Origin: Magnaporthiopsis rhizophila
Taxonomy: Eukaryota > Ascomycota > Sordariomycetes > Magnaporthales > Magnaporthaceae
Length of the DNA: 64,000 nt
NCBI GenBank assembly: GCA_003049465.1
Contig: PYSS01000047.1
Coordinates: 62,001 to 126,000, forward strand
Direction of reading: 5' to 3'
Position numbers and translations under genes: made by a program. Under the pieces are notes generated by a model. It made no database searches, was not told the origin of the DNA, and was given only the letters and a program-made list of their open reading frames with translations. This document shows, one piece after another, positions 11,296 to 22,381 of this stretch (positions within the stretch are counted from its first letter, which is position 1; the number at the start of each line of letters is the position of its first letter).

Positions 11296-12218
11296 TTACT
11301 GCTTCCGGTTGTAACCACCGATCGCCTTCTGCTCTGCGGGGACATACAGGCTGGGCTCCAAGCTAAGCAGAGAGACAATCATCAGGAGTCAGCGCTTCAG
11401 ACCGCTGTGCTTCATCATGCCCACCGTCCGGCAGGCGAGGCGGCGGTAGAGAGATTAGGTTCCCAGGAACCGGATTGGTGCTTACCGGGCGTTGTAGAAC
11501 TGGCAGGACGACTGGTAGATGACAGTGTCTCCCTCGCGCCTCGGTGCAGTGGTATCTTCCAAGAGTGGTCAGCAATTCAGATCTCGCTCCTGACCTGATA
11601 CGGATGGAGATATTTTCTCTCATACTTGAGCTCGCAAAGAATGATTCGCATCCAGTGGTCAGCTGGCACTGGTATTGACATATGAACGTGAGGTAGACGT
11701 TGTCTCCCTCGCTGTTGTCACCGCTAAGGGAGAGCTTTATATGTGCAAAGCATATGTTATTGTCAGCAAGTTCTGTTCTCTTATGGGTGTATCCAGCACC
11801 GCTATTAGGTGTGTTCTGGGTGCCTATCGAAGGGCACAACAAAACCGCGACATTGAGAGGAGTGGGGGCGGCGCCTCACCTCATGCATTCGGTGCTCCTT
11901 CGCCCATTCTTCATCGACCTTGTACCGCCCGTCCGAGAAGAGATTGGCGCCGGGCGCGACGGGAACCGAGTAGACGGGCCACCAGGAGTTCCTAGCTCCC
12001 ATGGCCGCAGGCCCGATCGGCGCAGGCGTGGCAGCGTCCCGGGGCGGGAAGTCGAGCTCGGGCGGCATCGAGGCCGTCCGGGTTGCTGTGATCGTCTCGA
12101 GGGAGTTGGGGGTGGTGCTAGTCGCGACGCTGGTGCTGCTGCTGCTCTGGTTGTCGTGTGGACGGGCCAGGGCGCAGGTGGCGGCGATACAGACGCCGAG
12201 AGCCTTTGCGAGATGCAT
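11296..12218 (-). CDS. Small secreted protein, effector-like, unknown function
   Basis: I reconstruct four exons on the minus strand: 12218-11880, 11734-11626, 11555-11486 and 11362-11296 (194 residues). Every intron has GT..AG borders and matching phases (0, 1, 2). The product starts with a clear signal peptide (MHLAKALGVCIAATCALA, cleavage after ALA), then a Ser/Thr-rich segment, a Pro-rich segment with WWPVYSVPVAPG, and a C-terminal part with four cysteines. That part carries the segment SEGDNVYLTFICQYQCQL and a related one, EGDTVIYQSSCQFYNA, suggesting an internal duplication. It ends with AIGGYNRKQ. I know no family for it. Size, secretion signal and cysteines fit a candidate secreted effector or cell-surface protein, which is inference only. 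The first intron's acceptor (AAAG at 11735) was chosen to keep phase. Confidence 0.62.
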
Positions 12219-13662
12219 GTTGGTTTTTGTGGAGCGTTGTTTTTTTCGTTGAAACGGTCCGGAGGATTCGGGGACGCGGTATATGACTGAGAGATGAATG
12301 CTGGCTGGTATTATGTGGGTGGGTATACTGAAGCGTAACGTCTGCCCGGTGTTTGTCCAAATGGATGTGTGCGCGGTGGATGGCAGCCTGGGTTGAGGGA
12401 TGGGAATTGAGAAGGAAAATACCAAGCTGTTCCCGCTGGGACAGAATAATAAAGTAGCGGGTGCGCGACAAGACTAGAAGGCGCCGGTCTGGTGGGAGTA
12501 TCAAGAGGAAGTCGTTCATATATGGAGCTCTCCTGCCTCGCATCCACCCCTCACTTTTATACAAGGGCGAAAAATGCACACCAAAGGCAGGCAGTTTCGA
12601 GGCTTGACACAACGGGAACCGCAAGCGGGTAAATACCTGTCGCGCAAAGCACTGCATCCTGCGGCTGTAGGTGACTACAGTTGAGTTCGCCACCTTCTTT
12701 CCTGCACCGCTCCGAGACGGCAGTGGGCAAACAATCCGGATTAGAGGACGAACGACATCTCAAACACGCATGCGAGCCCGAGATTTTGGAGTTCCCCCTG
12801 AACGCGTCCTCGCTCTTGGAAACATGCAGGTCTTGCTTCCCTGTGTGACGACGTTGACGCCAGCCGCCGTGGTTGACGAAAGCTTGTCCATTACTACCTT
12901 ATCCCCAGGCGTCAAGAAAAAGATCTCGGACTGTGGCGCTCCATCTAATTATTAGCGAAACACAGGCACAACCGGCCCAGTTACTCTCTCAAAAGTCTAC
13001 CCACGGGACTTGTCCGTCGGCGACGCAGAGGTGGGGAATCACGAGGTCGGGTTCAGAGCGATACTTTCCAGAAATACAGGTAGACTCACGAGGATGCAAA
13101 ACTCGATTCGTTTCTCACGGATAACAAATAACAAGATTAGATATTAATATTTCCAATGCCCGTAGTACTATGCTACGGTACTTGCTAGGGGAAAATAACG
13201 GGCCAGACGATTCGTGGTGAGCCTCAGGAGATAGGCAGCCCAGGCGGGTTCTATCACACCAGCAACAGGCGACTTCAGGCAGCCAAGGCGCGACAGACGA
13301 ATGCGCACCTCCACACCTCCCAGACTTGGGCGGTTTAGTCGTTGCCGGCGCCGGCGACCTCGAGAACCTTCTTGCCGTCGGCGTATACGCCCAAGAAGGA
13401 AGAGCCTCGAGGATGTGGTATTCCGTCAGGGTCCTCTGCGTCTTGTGGATTGGGGTTCAACCACTCAGTCGCTGCACCACTCAACACTCCCGTCACTCTT
13501 CGGCGCCGTTCAGTCGCAGTTAGTTCGTCACCATCTCGCACGCGCTTCAGGCTTTCCCGATGGCATTAGAAAAGAGAATTGAAAAGAGACACACAAAAAA
13601 AAACATAAAAATAAAAAATAAAAAAAATAAACTCTCTGATACAGTGGAGGTTTCCACCAGAA
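12219..13662. other. Intergenic region, no gene seen
   Basis: 1.4 kb with only short, domainless frames. There is an AT-rich patch at about 13126-13160 and an A-rich stretch (AAAAATAAAAAATAAAA) at 13594-13632. It probably contains the promoter of the secreted-protein gene on its left. Confidence 0.45.
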
Positions 13663-15596
13663 TTACGCATCGAATAGAGCCACACCCAACGTACCGATCA
13701 AGTCCTTGTGAGCATTCTTCATTTCTTCCATCCTTTGCGTCACCTGCCCCATGTTGTAGTCCATTTTCCCGACCTTGCTAAGATCAAACCCAGTGTTGTT
13801 TAGGAATTCTTCGTTGTCTGCTTTGCTGGCCGCAAAGGTCGTCTTGTATCGCGCCGAGATGACGAAGGAAAGGACCAGAGCCTGCGAGACGCCGCGGAAC
13901 GCGTTTCTGAACGCCTCCAGCTTTTCCTTCACTGGCGAGCAGGGCAACTCGTTAGCTGGTTTGTCCACACCGTTCCGCGGGATGGTGAGGGGACATTGCG
14001 GCGTGGGGCTGTACTTACGTTGTTTGCACGCCTTCGCCCCCTTGCGGTCCTTGTGGCCGGCGGCGGCTCCCGCCGCCAAGGCAGCAACCGCCGCGCATGC
14101 ATGCAAATACCAGGCAACGGGGCCAGTAGCGAGGACAAAAAGCCCCCATGCACTACCAACTGCCACCACTGCGGTGGCGCCCATTCCATCACGCCAAGCA
14201 TGATGACGCTTTAGAGATTTGCTGAGCTCATCCTTTGCATCGATAGTTCTGACCAGGTCGTCAAATTTGTTTCCGAGCTCCTACATGTTCCAGAAAGATT
14301 CCCTAAGGGATCTCTGCTGGGCAACTCTCTTCCGAGCATCTTCTGGCGTTCATTGATAGTAAGCATAACGGTCTTGTTTTGGACGACTGCACCCATAGAG
14401 CAACGTGAAGACACGACGCTGGGTGGGGTTCCTTCCTACCTCTGCCGTCAAGTTCCTTGAGCTGATGCTTTTTGAATCCTTCGTATTGCGTTTTCAGATC
14501 AGCCAGGTCGTTCGATGCACTCGTAGCCGACAATCGTTGGTATTCCTGGCGGCCCGGGTTACTAGTTCCTGCAGTGGGCCATTTCGGAAACCATAGTCAG
14601 CACTGCTTCCCACTGCGTACCCATACCATGAGCAGCACTTTTTTCGACTATGACCGGGAAGAAAGCATTTTTTGAATTCACGACCAAGACAGAACTAACC
14701 ACCACCGCGGGCACGGAAAACCCAGACGAGAGAGCAGTGCCGGTTTGGGTACCAGCCGCAGACGGCGGCTTCCTGTCACGCCAGACATTAATAACGCCTT
14801 CGCCGTGTCTGAGGAATAGGTCAACTCTGCGTTGATAAGGTTAGTCAGAGTAGCCACACAGTTTGCAGAGCCCGCATGTGGGTGTCAATGCCTGGGACTC
14901 ACGTCTCCCGAGCGTAGTCTCCCCAAGTGTATCCTCGCGGTTCCTCGAGGTCTTCCAGGTTTCGGTTGTGATAGTCGCAGATATGGACTTTTGTGTATTC
15001 TTTGTATTCTTGTGTGGTGCCCTTATCGCTCCCTTCGACGCGGAAGTGATAGGACAGTAGTTTCAGTGGTGGACGTGGTGGATTGTATTTCTTGCTCTCG
15101 CTCTCAAGGAGCCTCTCTGTGGCATCAGGGAGCTCTCTCCAAAGCTCTTTGACCAGTTTATGCTCCATCGGTGTGTCCTCTCTAGATATTTTGCTGGATA
15201 TTCGGATCTAAGCGTCGGAAATATGGAAAACAATCGGCTCACTGTGTCGTAGGTAGCAGACGTAAGGTAGGACGGTTGCAGATGGAGGCAGATAGGGAAA
15301 AGCAAGAGGCGGACCGAGATAGGCACCACAGATGAGGGATCCATTGATTCGGGTTTGAGCCCTTCAAACGTGAGATCTTGTTTCTTGTATGAACTCAGGG
15401 CTTCCAAGCTTGACATGACGGTAGCGAGGTCGACGTTCAGGGGCTCCAAGGCGTCCTCCTCGTTGTTGAGGTAATATGCCCGGAAGACGAAGCTGAGGGA
15501 GAGGTTGTCCCCTGGTGAGGAAACGGATCCCTGGGACGCCGATGATTCAGCAAGGTCCCTCCCAGGGATATTTTCCTCTGCGGCAAGGCTGGCCAT
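13663..15596 (-). pseudogene. Multi-exon protein with hydrophobic hairpin between helices; possible pseudogene
   Basis: Minus-strand gene model with exons of about 15596-15300 (end unsure), 15181-14903, 14826-14753, 14568-14440, 14342-14019 and 13931-13663. The last four junctions are in phase with good donors (GTGAGT, GTACCC, GTAGGA, GTAAGT). The product has an acidic N-terminal domain and a helix rich in Lys/Gln/Leu (around KTQYEGFKKHQLKELDG). A long apolar segment follows (AVVAVGSAWGLFVLATGPVA, then more Ala/Gly), and then another long helix to the end. In this reading a TAG stop at 14283-14281 interrupts an otherwise good frame just before the hydrophobic segment. It may be a nonsense mutation, a sequencing error, or a sign that the exon begins elsewhere, since the TAG could itself be part of an acceptor. 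I recognise no family. The layout resembles alpha-helical membrane-inserting proteins, but that is only a shape comparison. Confidence 0.45.
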
Positions 15597-16414
15597 CTAA
15601 GCGGCTGGTGAGGATCCTTGCGGCAACATCTGGGAAATGGCGCATGAAACCTATTACATGAGGTTTCACAGGAGGATGTTTTGTCAGGGAGAAGGAAAGA
15701 AAGGCGGAATGAAAAGAGGAAAGGCGGAGAACAAGAAGTGAGAAGGAGATATAGAAGCAAAGAAGCAAAGAAGAAGAGAAGAAGGCGAAGAAGAAACCCC
15801 GACGATATAGACCTGAAATCGGGGGGGTCGCAATGCAAGAGCCCGGGAGCTTTCATAGGGCTGCGTCCATGACCCGGCACCTTGTCCTACCACACCATGT
15901 TAGAAGGTAAGGCTACGAATAAACATCGAGTTAAGCTTGCCAGGCCTCAAAACCCCTCCCTTTCCTCCCTTCCCTTCTGCTCTCACTGCCTTTCCTGCAT
16001 ACGTCAACAGAAGTCTGTGCCTGGGAATCCCCATCGCTGTCCCCCGCAGTTCGTCTTGCACGCCCGCCACCCACGCGATCATCAGCACTTCTAGAGAGCC
16101 ACAGCATGGCTGAGGCAGCGGCTTTAATCCCGCGACCGACGACATCTCTCTCCCCCATCCAAGCCACGACCCCTACGTCCAATATCTGGTGCACAAACAA
16201 TCGGCAATCTTCCACCTCGACCAATTCAGAAATTTTGCGCAGCAATCGAGCCTCGCAAGCATCGAGTTTGGCCATGTCCAGCCCACGTCCCCAAGCGAAG
16301 GCGCCTTTCCGATCACAGTCCGCCCAGTTCACGGTTTTGCTATCCAAGTCCCGACACAGAAGCTTTGCTGACAACGCGTCGTCAGATCCAGCCCTCGACA
16401 TGGTGGCTGCGTGA
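15597..16414. other. Ambiguous region between orphan genes
   Basis: Overlapping open frames lie on both strands (minus 16401-15931; plus 16106-16414) and neither has a recognisable domain. On the minus strand a pyrimidine-rich tract followed by GCTTAG ends directly before the ATG at 15596. The 15596 exon could therefore be internal, with the minus frame at 16401-15931 as an earlier exon. I could not settle this. Confidence 0.35.
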
Positions 16415-16994
16415 ATGAGCCGGCAAAGCTACGGCGTCGATAGCGCCGCTCACACGGGAATGAAGGTCTCTAGAGACATTCTCGTCAAGGAGCTCGGGTA
16501 CACGGCGGCTTGGCTGAATGAAGTCGTCACGATCGAGGGGTGGGAATATGCCAAACCATTGAACAAGGGAGTGTGCCTTGGGTAGGTGGTTGTGCTCTTT
16601 TTGTCTTCGTGTCTCCCTCTGTCCTCGGCTTGTCTTCGAAAGAATTTGATGTGCGTAGAGGTATTCAACTAACCGATGTCAACAATCTATCACTAGGGGT
16701 GTTGCAATCGCAATGGCGTCCTTCATGGTTACTTGGCGTATGCACCTCTCAGCGTTCTACAGGGACTACGGTTTGGCCTGGGCCATTACGGGCCTGGTTG
16801 CCTCTGTCGCATCACTGGGCTCGTGGATGATAAACGAGGCTAGACCGCAGTACACAGCGAGATGCAGGAGGTCAGTGACGAGGCTCCTGGAGGCTGCGAA
16901 AAACGAAACCCTCGATAGAAGCGACGAGAAGCTGGATGATCATGAGTTTATGATTGTCGACTATTTAGTCCGGCGGAAAACAAACGCACAATAG
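16415..16994 (+). CDS. Small two-helix membrane protein, hypothetical
   Basis: Exons are 16415-16581 and 16697-16994. The donor GTAGGT and the acceptor CACTAG join in phase 2 to give 154 residues. An alternative ATG is at 16460 (MKVSRDILVK). The second exon has two apolar segments (VAIAMASFMVTW and AWAITGLVASVASLGSWMI) separated by a short basic loop, followed by a charged tail (NETLDRSDEKLDDHEFMIVD). I do not recognise the family. The position, a few bases after a plus-strand open frame and head-to-head with a minus-strand frame, makes the true first exon uncertain. Confidence 0.5.
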
Positions 16995-17570
16995 ATAGAG
17001 ATGGAGAAACGGTATTCGCGGCGGCGAGGGGCTTCAAGGTGGTGTGTAGGCTGCGCAAAGAGAATGATAAGCTGGTGGTGCTAAAACCACTCGTATATCG
17101 GCACAAGGCGATCCCCTTGGCAAACCTTATATGGAAAGGAGTTTGAGCACGTCATAACGGCGAGAAATGGTGTTGGTCTATAAGCTGGCTGACAACGCAC
17201 CGCGCGATGAAATGGAGCACGCTAACAACGATTCCTAACACGACGGCAAAACCTCGCTTACCAATACAGCTTGCCTTGTAATCGCCATCCGAAACCCGAC
17301 CTCATAGCGGTCCGACGGTGACGCCATCCCGTCATGTCGGCACAGGCGGGCAAGCACAGCAAGTCATGTTGCGGGGTCAAAATGGGGGCGGATGTGCATG
17401 CCGCTTCACCCCTCCATCCCGGCATTTGTAATCGTATCCTGCCGTGGTCTCGGGTATTTAACGCGCTGGAGACATCTTTGGAAGTCTTCGGGGCTTGCCA
17501 GATATCTCCACATCTGTTGATGACCACCAGACTACAACAACTCAGCTCGCACCTGACCAGGCACGTCAAA
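16995..17570. other. Intergenic spacer upstream of GST
   Basis: No gene is supported. The last 50 bases are open in the GST frame from an upstream ATG at 17520. Confidence 0.45.
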
Positions 17571-18675
17571 ATGGGTATCAAGACCGACTTCCACCTGTAT
17601 ACCACTGGCACGCCCAATGGCATCAAGGTCTCTATGCTGCTCGAGGAGCTCGGCCTCGAGTACAAGGTAAGGACTACAGGCCGAGTCGAGGAGAGGGAAG
17701 CGCAGGGGCGACCTGTCTCGTGAGATGCGCGCTGACGCCGTCGAACAGGTGACGGCCATCGACCTCAGCAAGGATACGCAGAAGGAGCCGTGGTTCTTGG
17801 AGATCAACCCCAACGGGCGCATCCCGGCTGCCACCGACACCCTGCCCAACGGCTCGACCATCAACCTGTTCGAGTCTGGCTCTATCATGCAGTACCTAGT
17901 GGACCGCTACGACCATGAGCACAAGGTGTCGTACCCGCATGGCTCCAAGGAGTACTACGAGGTCAACAACTGGGTGAGTTTTGGTAGCCACCGATGCCTC
18001 ACCTTTCTGAATACAATCTAGGTAGGTGGCTAACTTGGAGGATGCTCTTTCTGCCGCACAGCTCTTCTGGCAAATGGGAGGTCTGGGCCCGATGCAGGGA
18101 CAGGCAAACCACTTCGCTCGTAAGACTCTTTTACCCCCTTGCTCCTGGCTGCTGCTTGCTGCCGCAGGGCTGGAAGGGAGAGTGCTGACAAGAGGCAAAT
18201 CCTTATTACGACCATCCCACACGCAGGCTACGCGCCCGAGAAAATCCAGTACGGTATCGACAGGTACCGCAACGAAACCCGCCGTCTTTACCGCGTGATG
18301 GACACCCAGCTCGGCAAGAACAACTCTGGATTCCTGGTCGGCGACAGACTGACGATTGCCGATCTTTCGTGCTGGGGGTGGATTGCGGCTCACAGTTTGT
18401 CCCCTTTTCTTTTGGCCGTTTGTGAACCCTTTTATTCTCTCCTCCGCTGACCGCAATTCACAGAATGGGCCGGCATCGACATTTCGCCGTTCCCTCACCT
18501 GAACGCCTGGCTCGAGCGCCTTGTCCAACGGCCCGGCGTCGAGAAGGGCCGCCATGTGCCAACCAAGCACACGGCCTTGGAGATGAGGAATTTGACCGAG
18601 GAGGAGCTGGATGCTAAGGCTTCCGCGTCTCGCGCCTGGGTTCAGAAGGGTATGGCGGAAGATGCCAAGAAGTAG
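17571..18675 (+). CDS. Glutathione S-transferase, Ure2/YghU-like
   Basis: Cytosolic-type glutathione transferase conjugating or reducing electrophiles with glutathione. Exons are 17571-17666, 17749-17973, 18026-18119, 18227-18394 and 18464-18675 (264 residues); phases all agree. The thioredoxin-fold half starts FHLYTTGTPNGIKVSMLLEE and has INPNGRIPAATD and LFESGSIMQYL, whose FESG/S positions bind glutathione. The helical half has LFWQMGGLGPMQGQANHF, characteristic of the Ure2/YghU-like branch, and FLVGDRLTIADLSCWGWI. An in-frame ATG at 17520 would add 17 basic, acid-free residues that could serve as a mitochondrial presequence. Confidence 0.9.
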
Positions 18676-19062
18676 ATGCATTTTCTAGAATGTGTGTGTG
18701 GTTTTGCAGGAATGGAATTGGTAATGGGACTTCTCACGCTTGCAAGATTGCATCCTGAGCCCCTCAATGACTGCCCATCCCCGTGAAAACCATCATGCGA
18801 TCGGGCAATGGAAGCCTTCTATATTGCAGCCCCACCCACCGCCCCACTGCTCGGCATGGACTCGCGGCGCGTGGCGCTGCGGAAAACAGTTTACGTAATC
18901 ACAGATGAATGCCTGCGAACGGTAAGCGAAGAAACGAGAAGGCGACTTCGCCAGAGGCAATTTCATTTTCTTACCACAACCTCTCGTGGTGCCGTTTGCA
19001 TCCGCGATTTCATCAAACAACCCTTCAGTCGTATTGTGCGCTGTAGTCGCACGACCAGCAAG
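18676..19062. other. Intergenic spacer upstream of BBP
   Basis: No gene is seen. It contains the promoter and leader of the BBP gene. Confidence 0.45.
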
Positions 19063-21433
19063 ATGTCTTGGAGAAACCAGGGAATCACGGGTTCCAACAA
19101 CATCCCGCTGGGAAAGACGCGCCGGTTTGGTGGCGATCCCGAGCCCGAGGCACCACCCAGCAACTATGCGCCGCCGCCGTCCTCGTACGCACCGCCCTCG
19201 GTCGGCTCGAGTGGCCCCGACCGCGAGTTGAAGCGCGGTCGTAGCCCTGAGCCTAGTGAGTCTCCAGACCCTTTTGATACGCACGCACGATGACAGAAAC
19301 GCTGACAAGGGGTGCAGGGTCCGAGAATAATGGTCCGAAGCCGCGAAAAAAGCGAAACCGATGGGGAGAAGCGACCGAGAACAAGGCTGCCGGCCTCATG
19401 AACCTGCCCACCGCCATCCTGGCCAACATGACCAACGAGCAGCTCGAGGCGTACACCGTCCACCTGAGAATCGAGGAGATCACGCAGAAGCTCAAGATCG
19501 ACGACGTGGTGCCGGCCGACGGCAACCGGTCGCCCTCGCCGCCGCCCCAGTACGACAACCACGGCAGACGTGTCAACACCCGCGAAGTCCGCTACCGCAA
19601 GAAGCTGGAGGATGAGCGCCACAAGCTCATCGAGAAGGCCATCAAGACCATCCCTAACTACCACCCTCCACAGGACTACCGGCGCCCCACGAAGACCCAG
19701 GAGAAGGTCTACGTGCCGGTGAATGACTACCCGGAGATCAACTTCAGTGAGATTACTAACCTCCCGACCCTTCTAACCGTGTTCCTAACCCCCCGATCTC
19801 CCCCGTGTGCCTCGGCGTGATTCCGGAGGGCAGCGTTGTTCGTGTCCGCGCTTGCATGCCATGCCCTCGCAACGACGCGTCTGGAAGAAATGCCGACTTG
19901 AAGACTGCAGGCTGCACTTGACTTTTACTCACATGAATGGCTTGACCACGTACTAACACTAGCTCTACTTGCTCTCAAGTTGGCTTGCTTATCGGACCTC
20001 GTGGAAACACTCTGAAGAAGATGGAGTCCGAGTCCGGTGCCAAAATCGCCATCCGCGGCAAGGGCTCGGTCAAGGAGGGCAAAGGGCGTTCCGATGCTGC
20101 TCACACTAGCAACCAGGAAGAAGATCTCCACTGCCTCATCATGGCTGACACAGAGGAGAAGGTCAACAAGGCCAAAAAGCTGATCCACAACGTTATTGAA
20201 ACTGTGAGTATCGTCGCGTCCAGCCCCCCTCCCTTTTAGTATCTCTTCTGGTGGCTTTGTGCTGACAACTGGCTTTTCTTTTTCTTTTTCCCAGGCCGCC
20301 TCAATCCCGGAGGGCCAGAACGAGCTCAAGCGTAACCAGCTTCGTGAGCTCGCGGCCCTGAACGGTACTCTCCGAGACGATGAAAACCAGGCGTGCCAGA
20401 ACTGCGGCCAAATTGGGCATCGCAAATGGGAGTGTCCCGAGAAGCAGAACTACACTGCCAATATCATTTGCCGCGTCTGTGGGAATGCTGGCCACATGGC
20501 CAGGGATTGTCCCGACCGACAGAGGGGTGCGAGCTGGCGTAACGACGGCCCCGCGTTCCGCTCTGCTGGCCGTCTTGGCGCTGGCAGCGGTGGTGGTGGC
20601 GAGGTCGTAGACAAGGAGTACGAGGTAAGGAAACCTGAACAATGCAATCGTGACTTTCCCGAGGATAGAGAAGAACCTGAGCTAACACTGCAAACCAACT
20701 CTAGGCGCTTATGGCGGAACTCAATGGCGGAGCGCCGCCTGCCCGTATCGAAGCAGGACCTGGTGGCGGCGAAAGCAGTGGTGGTGGTGGCAACAGCACG
20801 CCTGGCGGAGAATCCGCACGACCCTGGCAGCGTGGCCCAAGCGGAGGAGCCGCTCCTTGGCGACAGCGCCACCAGGATCGCGACAACGAGGACGGCAGTG
20901 GCGGCGGCGGCGGCGGTTTTGGAGGCAGCTCGGGCGGACCAGCGCCGTGGGCTCGTGACCGCCAGAACCGTGGCAACGACCGTGACCAAAACGAAGGCGA
21001 GCCGTGGCGCAACCGCGACCGGGACCGAGACCGAGACCGGGATCGGGACCGAGGCTACCAGAACGGGCACGGTGATAGCGGGTTCTCCGCCCCGCCCCCC
21101 TCGGGACCATCGGCTCCCTGGAGCCAGCCGTCGTCGGGCGCACCTGGTTATGGAGGGTATCCCGGGTACCCTGGCTATGGCGCGCCGCCCGGAATGGGGG
21201 TTCCTGGCATGCCCGCGCCCCCGCCTGGTCTCCCGGGTGCTCCTCCAGGTCTTCCTGGCGTCAGTCTCAGTGCGCCTCCGGGACTGCCTCCGCCGCCGTC
21301 TGACTTCAACGTCAGCGCCTTGATTGCGCAATACTCTGGCGGAGTCCCGCCGCCTCCGCCTCCCCCGGCCGGAGATGCCCCTCCGCCGCCGCCGAGCGAT
21401 CAGCCGCCGCCGCCTCCTCCCCCGGGAGCCTAG
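19063..21433 (+). CDS. bbp: Branchpoint-bridging protein BBP/SF1
   Basis: Binds the intron branch-point sequence (UACUAAC) and bridges to U2AF during early spliceosome assembly. Exons are 19063-19255, 19318-19746, 19980-20203, 20295-20624 and 20705-21433 (634 residues), all in phase. In order: the N-terminal KPRKKRNRWG motif that contacts U2AF65; the SF1 helix-hairpin region (LPTAILANMTNEQLEAYTVH); the KH-QUA2 RNA-binding domain with the GxxG loop in LLIGPRGNTLKKME; and two CCHC zinc knuckles (CQNCGQIGHRKWEC, CRVCGNAGHMARDC). The C-terminus is a long Gly/Arg/Asp-repeat and Pro-rich tail that may bind WW or SH3 partners. The 233-bp second intron is the longest confirmed in the gene and carries two perfect TACTAAC words. 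Confidence 0.95.
19747..19979 (+). promoter_or_regulatory. BBP intron 2 with two TACTAAC branch-point words
   Basis: 233-bp intron with donor GTGAGA and acceptor CTCAAG. TACTAAC occurs perfectly at 19754-19760, eight bases after the donor, and again at 19951-19957, 22 bases before the acceptor. If the intron is retained, translation stops within it (TGA at about 19818). The encoded protein binds exactly this word, so self-regulation is a possibility; that is inference. Confidence 0.6.
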
Positions 21434-22381
21434 AGGTTTCTCGGATATGGGCGCTAATCACCTCCACAGCCGGACTAACTCCTCCAAAAGAAGGGCATGA
21501 CTGACACGCCCGGAAAATTCTGACTGACTCTCACTCACCTGCATCCTACAGCGGTCTCAGGGGCGCTGATTCGTTGTTTCCTTTCCTTTTTTTCCTTTTT
21601 TGTCTCTTTGTTTTGGCTACGCCTCGCCGCCACCGCATTCGCTCCGTTCGCGTCGCTCCTGGCTTATGGCAAGCCACGGAACTCGAGATTGTCAACTGAA
21701 AACATCCAAGAGGCGGTATCTGCGACAAGCGACGTGACGCGAATGTCTGAAAGGGCACGCGATCGAACAATGCTTTTGGGACCGGCCCGAGCCTGTATTG
21801 CGACAGCTTAGGTTCAGGACGAGGCAGTTCAACATCAACTCGACCTCTTGGGCCCTCTCACCCTCGAAGTACCAGGCAGGTGTTTAAGCGCTAACATTGT
21901 ATAATACCGTTACCGGAAGGATTCATTGTTTTCTTGTGCGTCCGTCATTACTAGGTAGATGCAACATGATTTGCTTGCTTTAAGTCGTGATACGTCTTGA
22001 TGCTTCTTTTGAGTACCTATTTATCAATTGTAGACTGCGATGGTGTTTGATGACCGTTGCGGGTTGATATCGGATTCCGAAGGGGCAGGTGCCAAGCCAA
22101 GGTGGAGACGGCACCATAACTTAGGTGGTCAGCGCTGGCCAACGCTCAGGAAGTTTATACCGGCTGGTCTCGAAGGCACCCGAACATTGGTTTCGGAGTG
22201 ACGGGCCGAGTCCAAACAGTGCGCGGGATCCCGGGAAATCAATAATCGACGGTTTATTGGCGATTCAGGCGGTGTCTGTCCAATTTAGGTTGGCAGCTCA
22301 CTTTTTGCGCGCGTCCCCACAAGTCGTAAAGTCGTGAGTGCGAAAGCAACTGCTTGCGCACGACCCCAACCAGGCGAAGCC
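21434..22381. other. Intergenic region, no gene seen
   Basis: About 950 bp of 3' flank of BBP and 5' flank of the lipid-droplet hydrolase gene. It has a pyrimidine-rich TTTCCTTTTTTTCC stretch near 21583-21600. No RNA or repeat is recognised. Confidence 0.45.

Noticed and set aside
15931..16414. Overlapping frames on both strands (minus 16401-15931 and plus 16106-16414)
   Set aside because: Neither has a recognisable domain and they exclude each other; left as an ambiguous region, although the minus frame might be an upstream exon of the 15596 gene.
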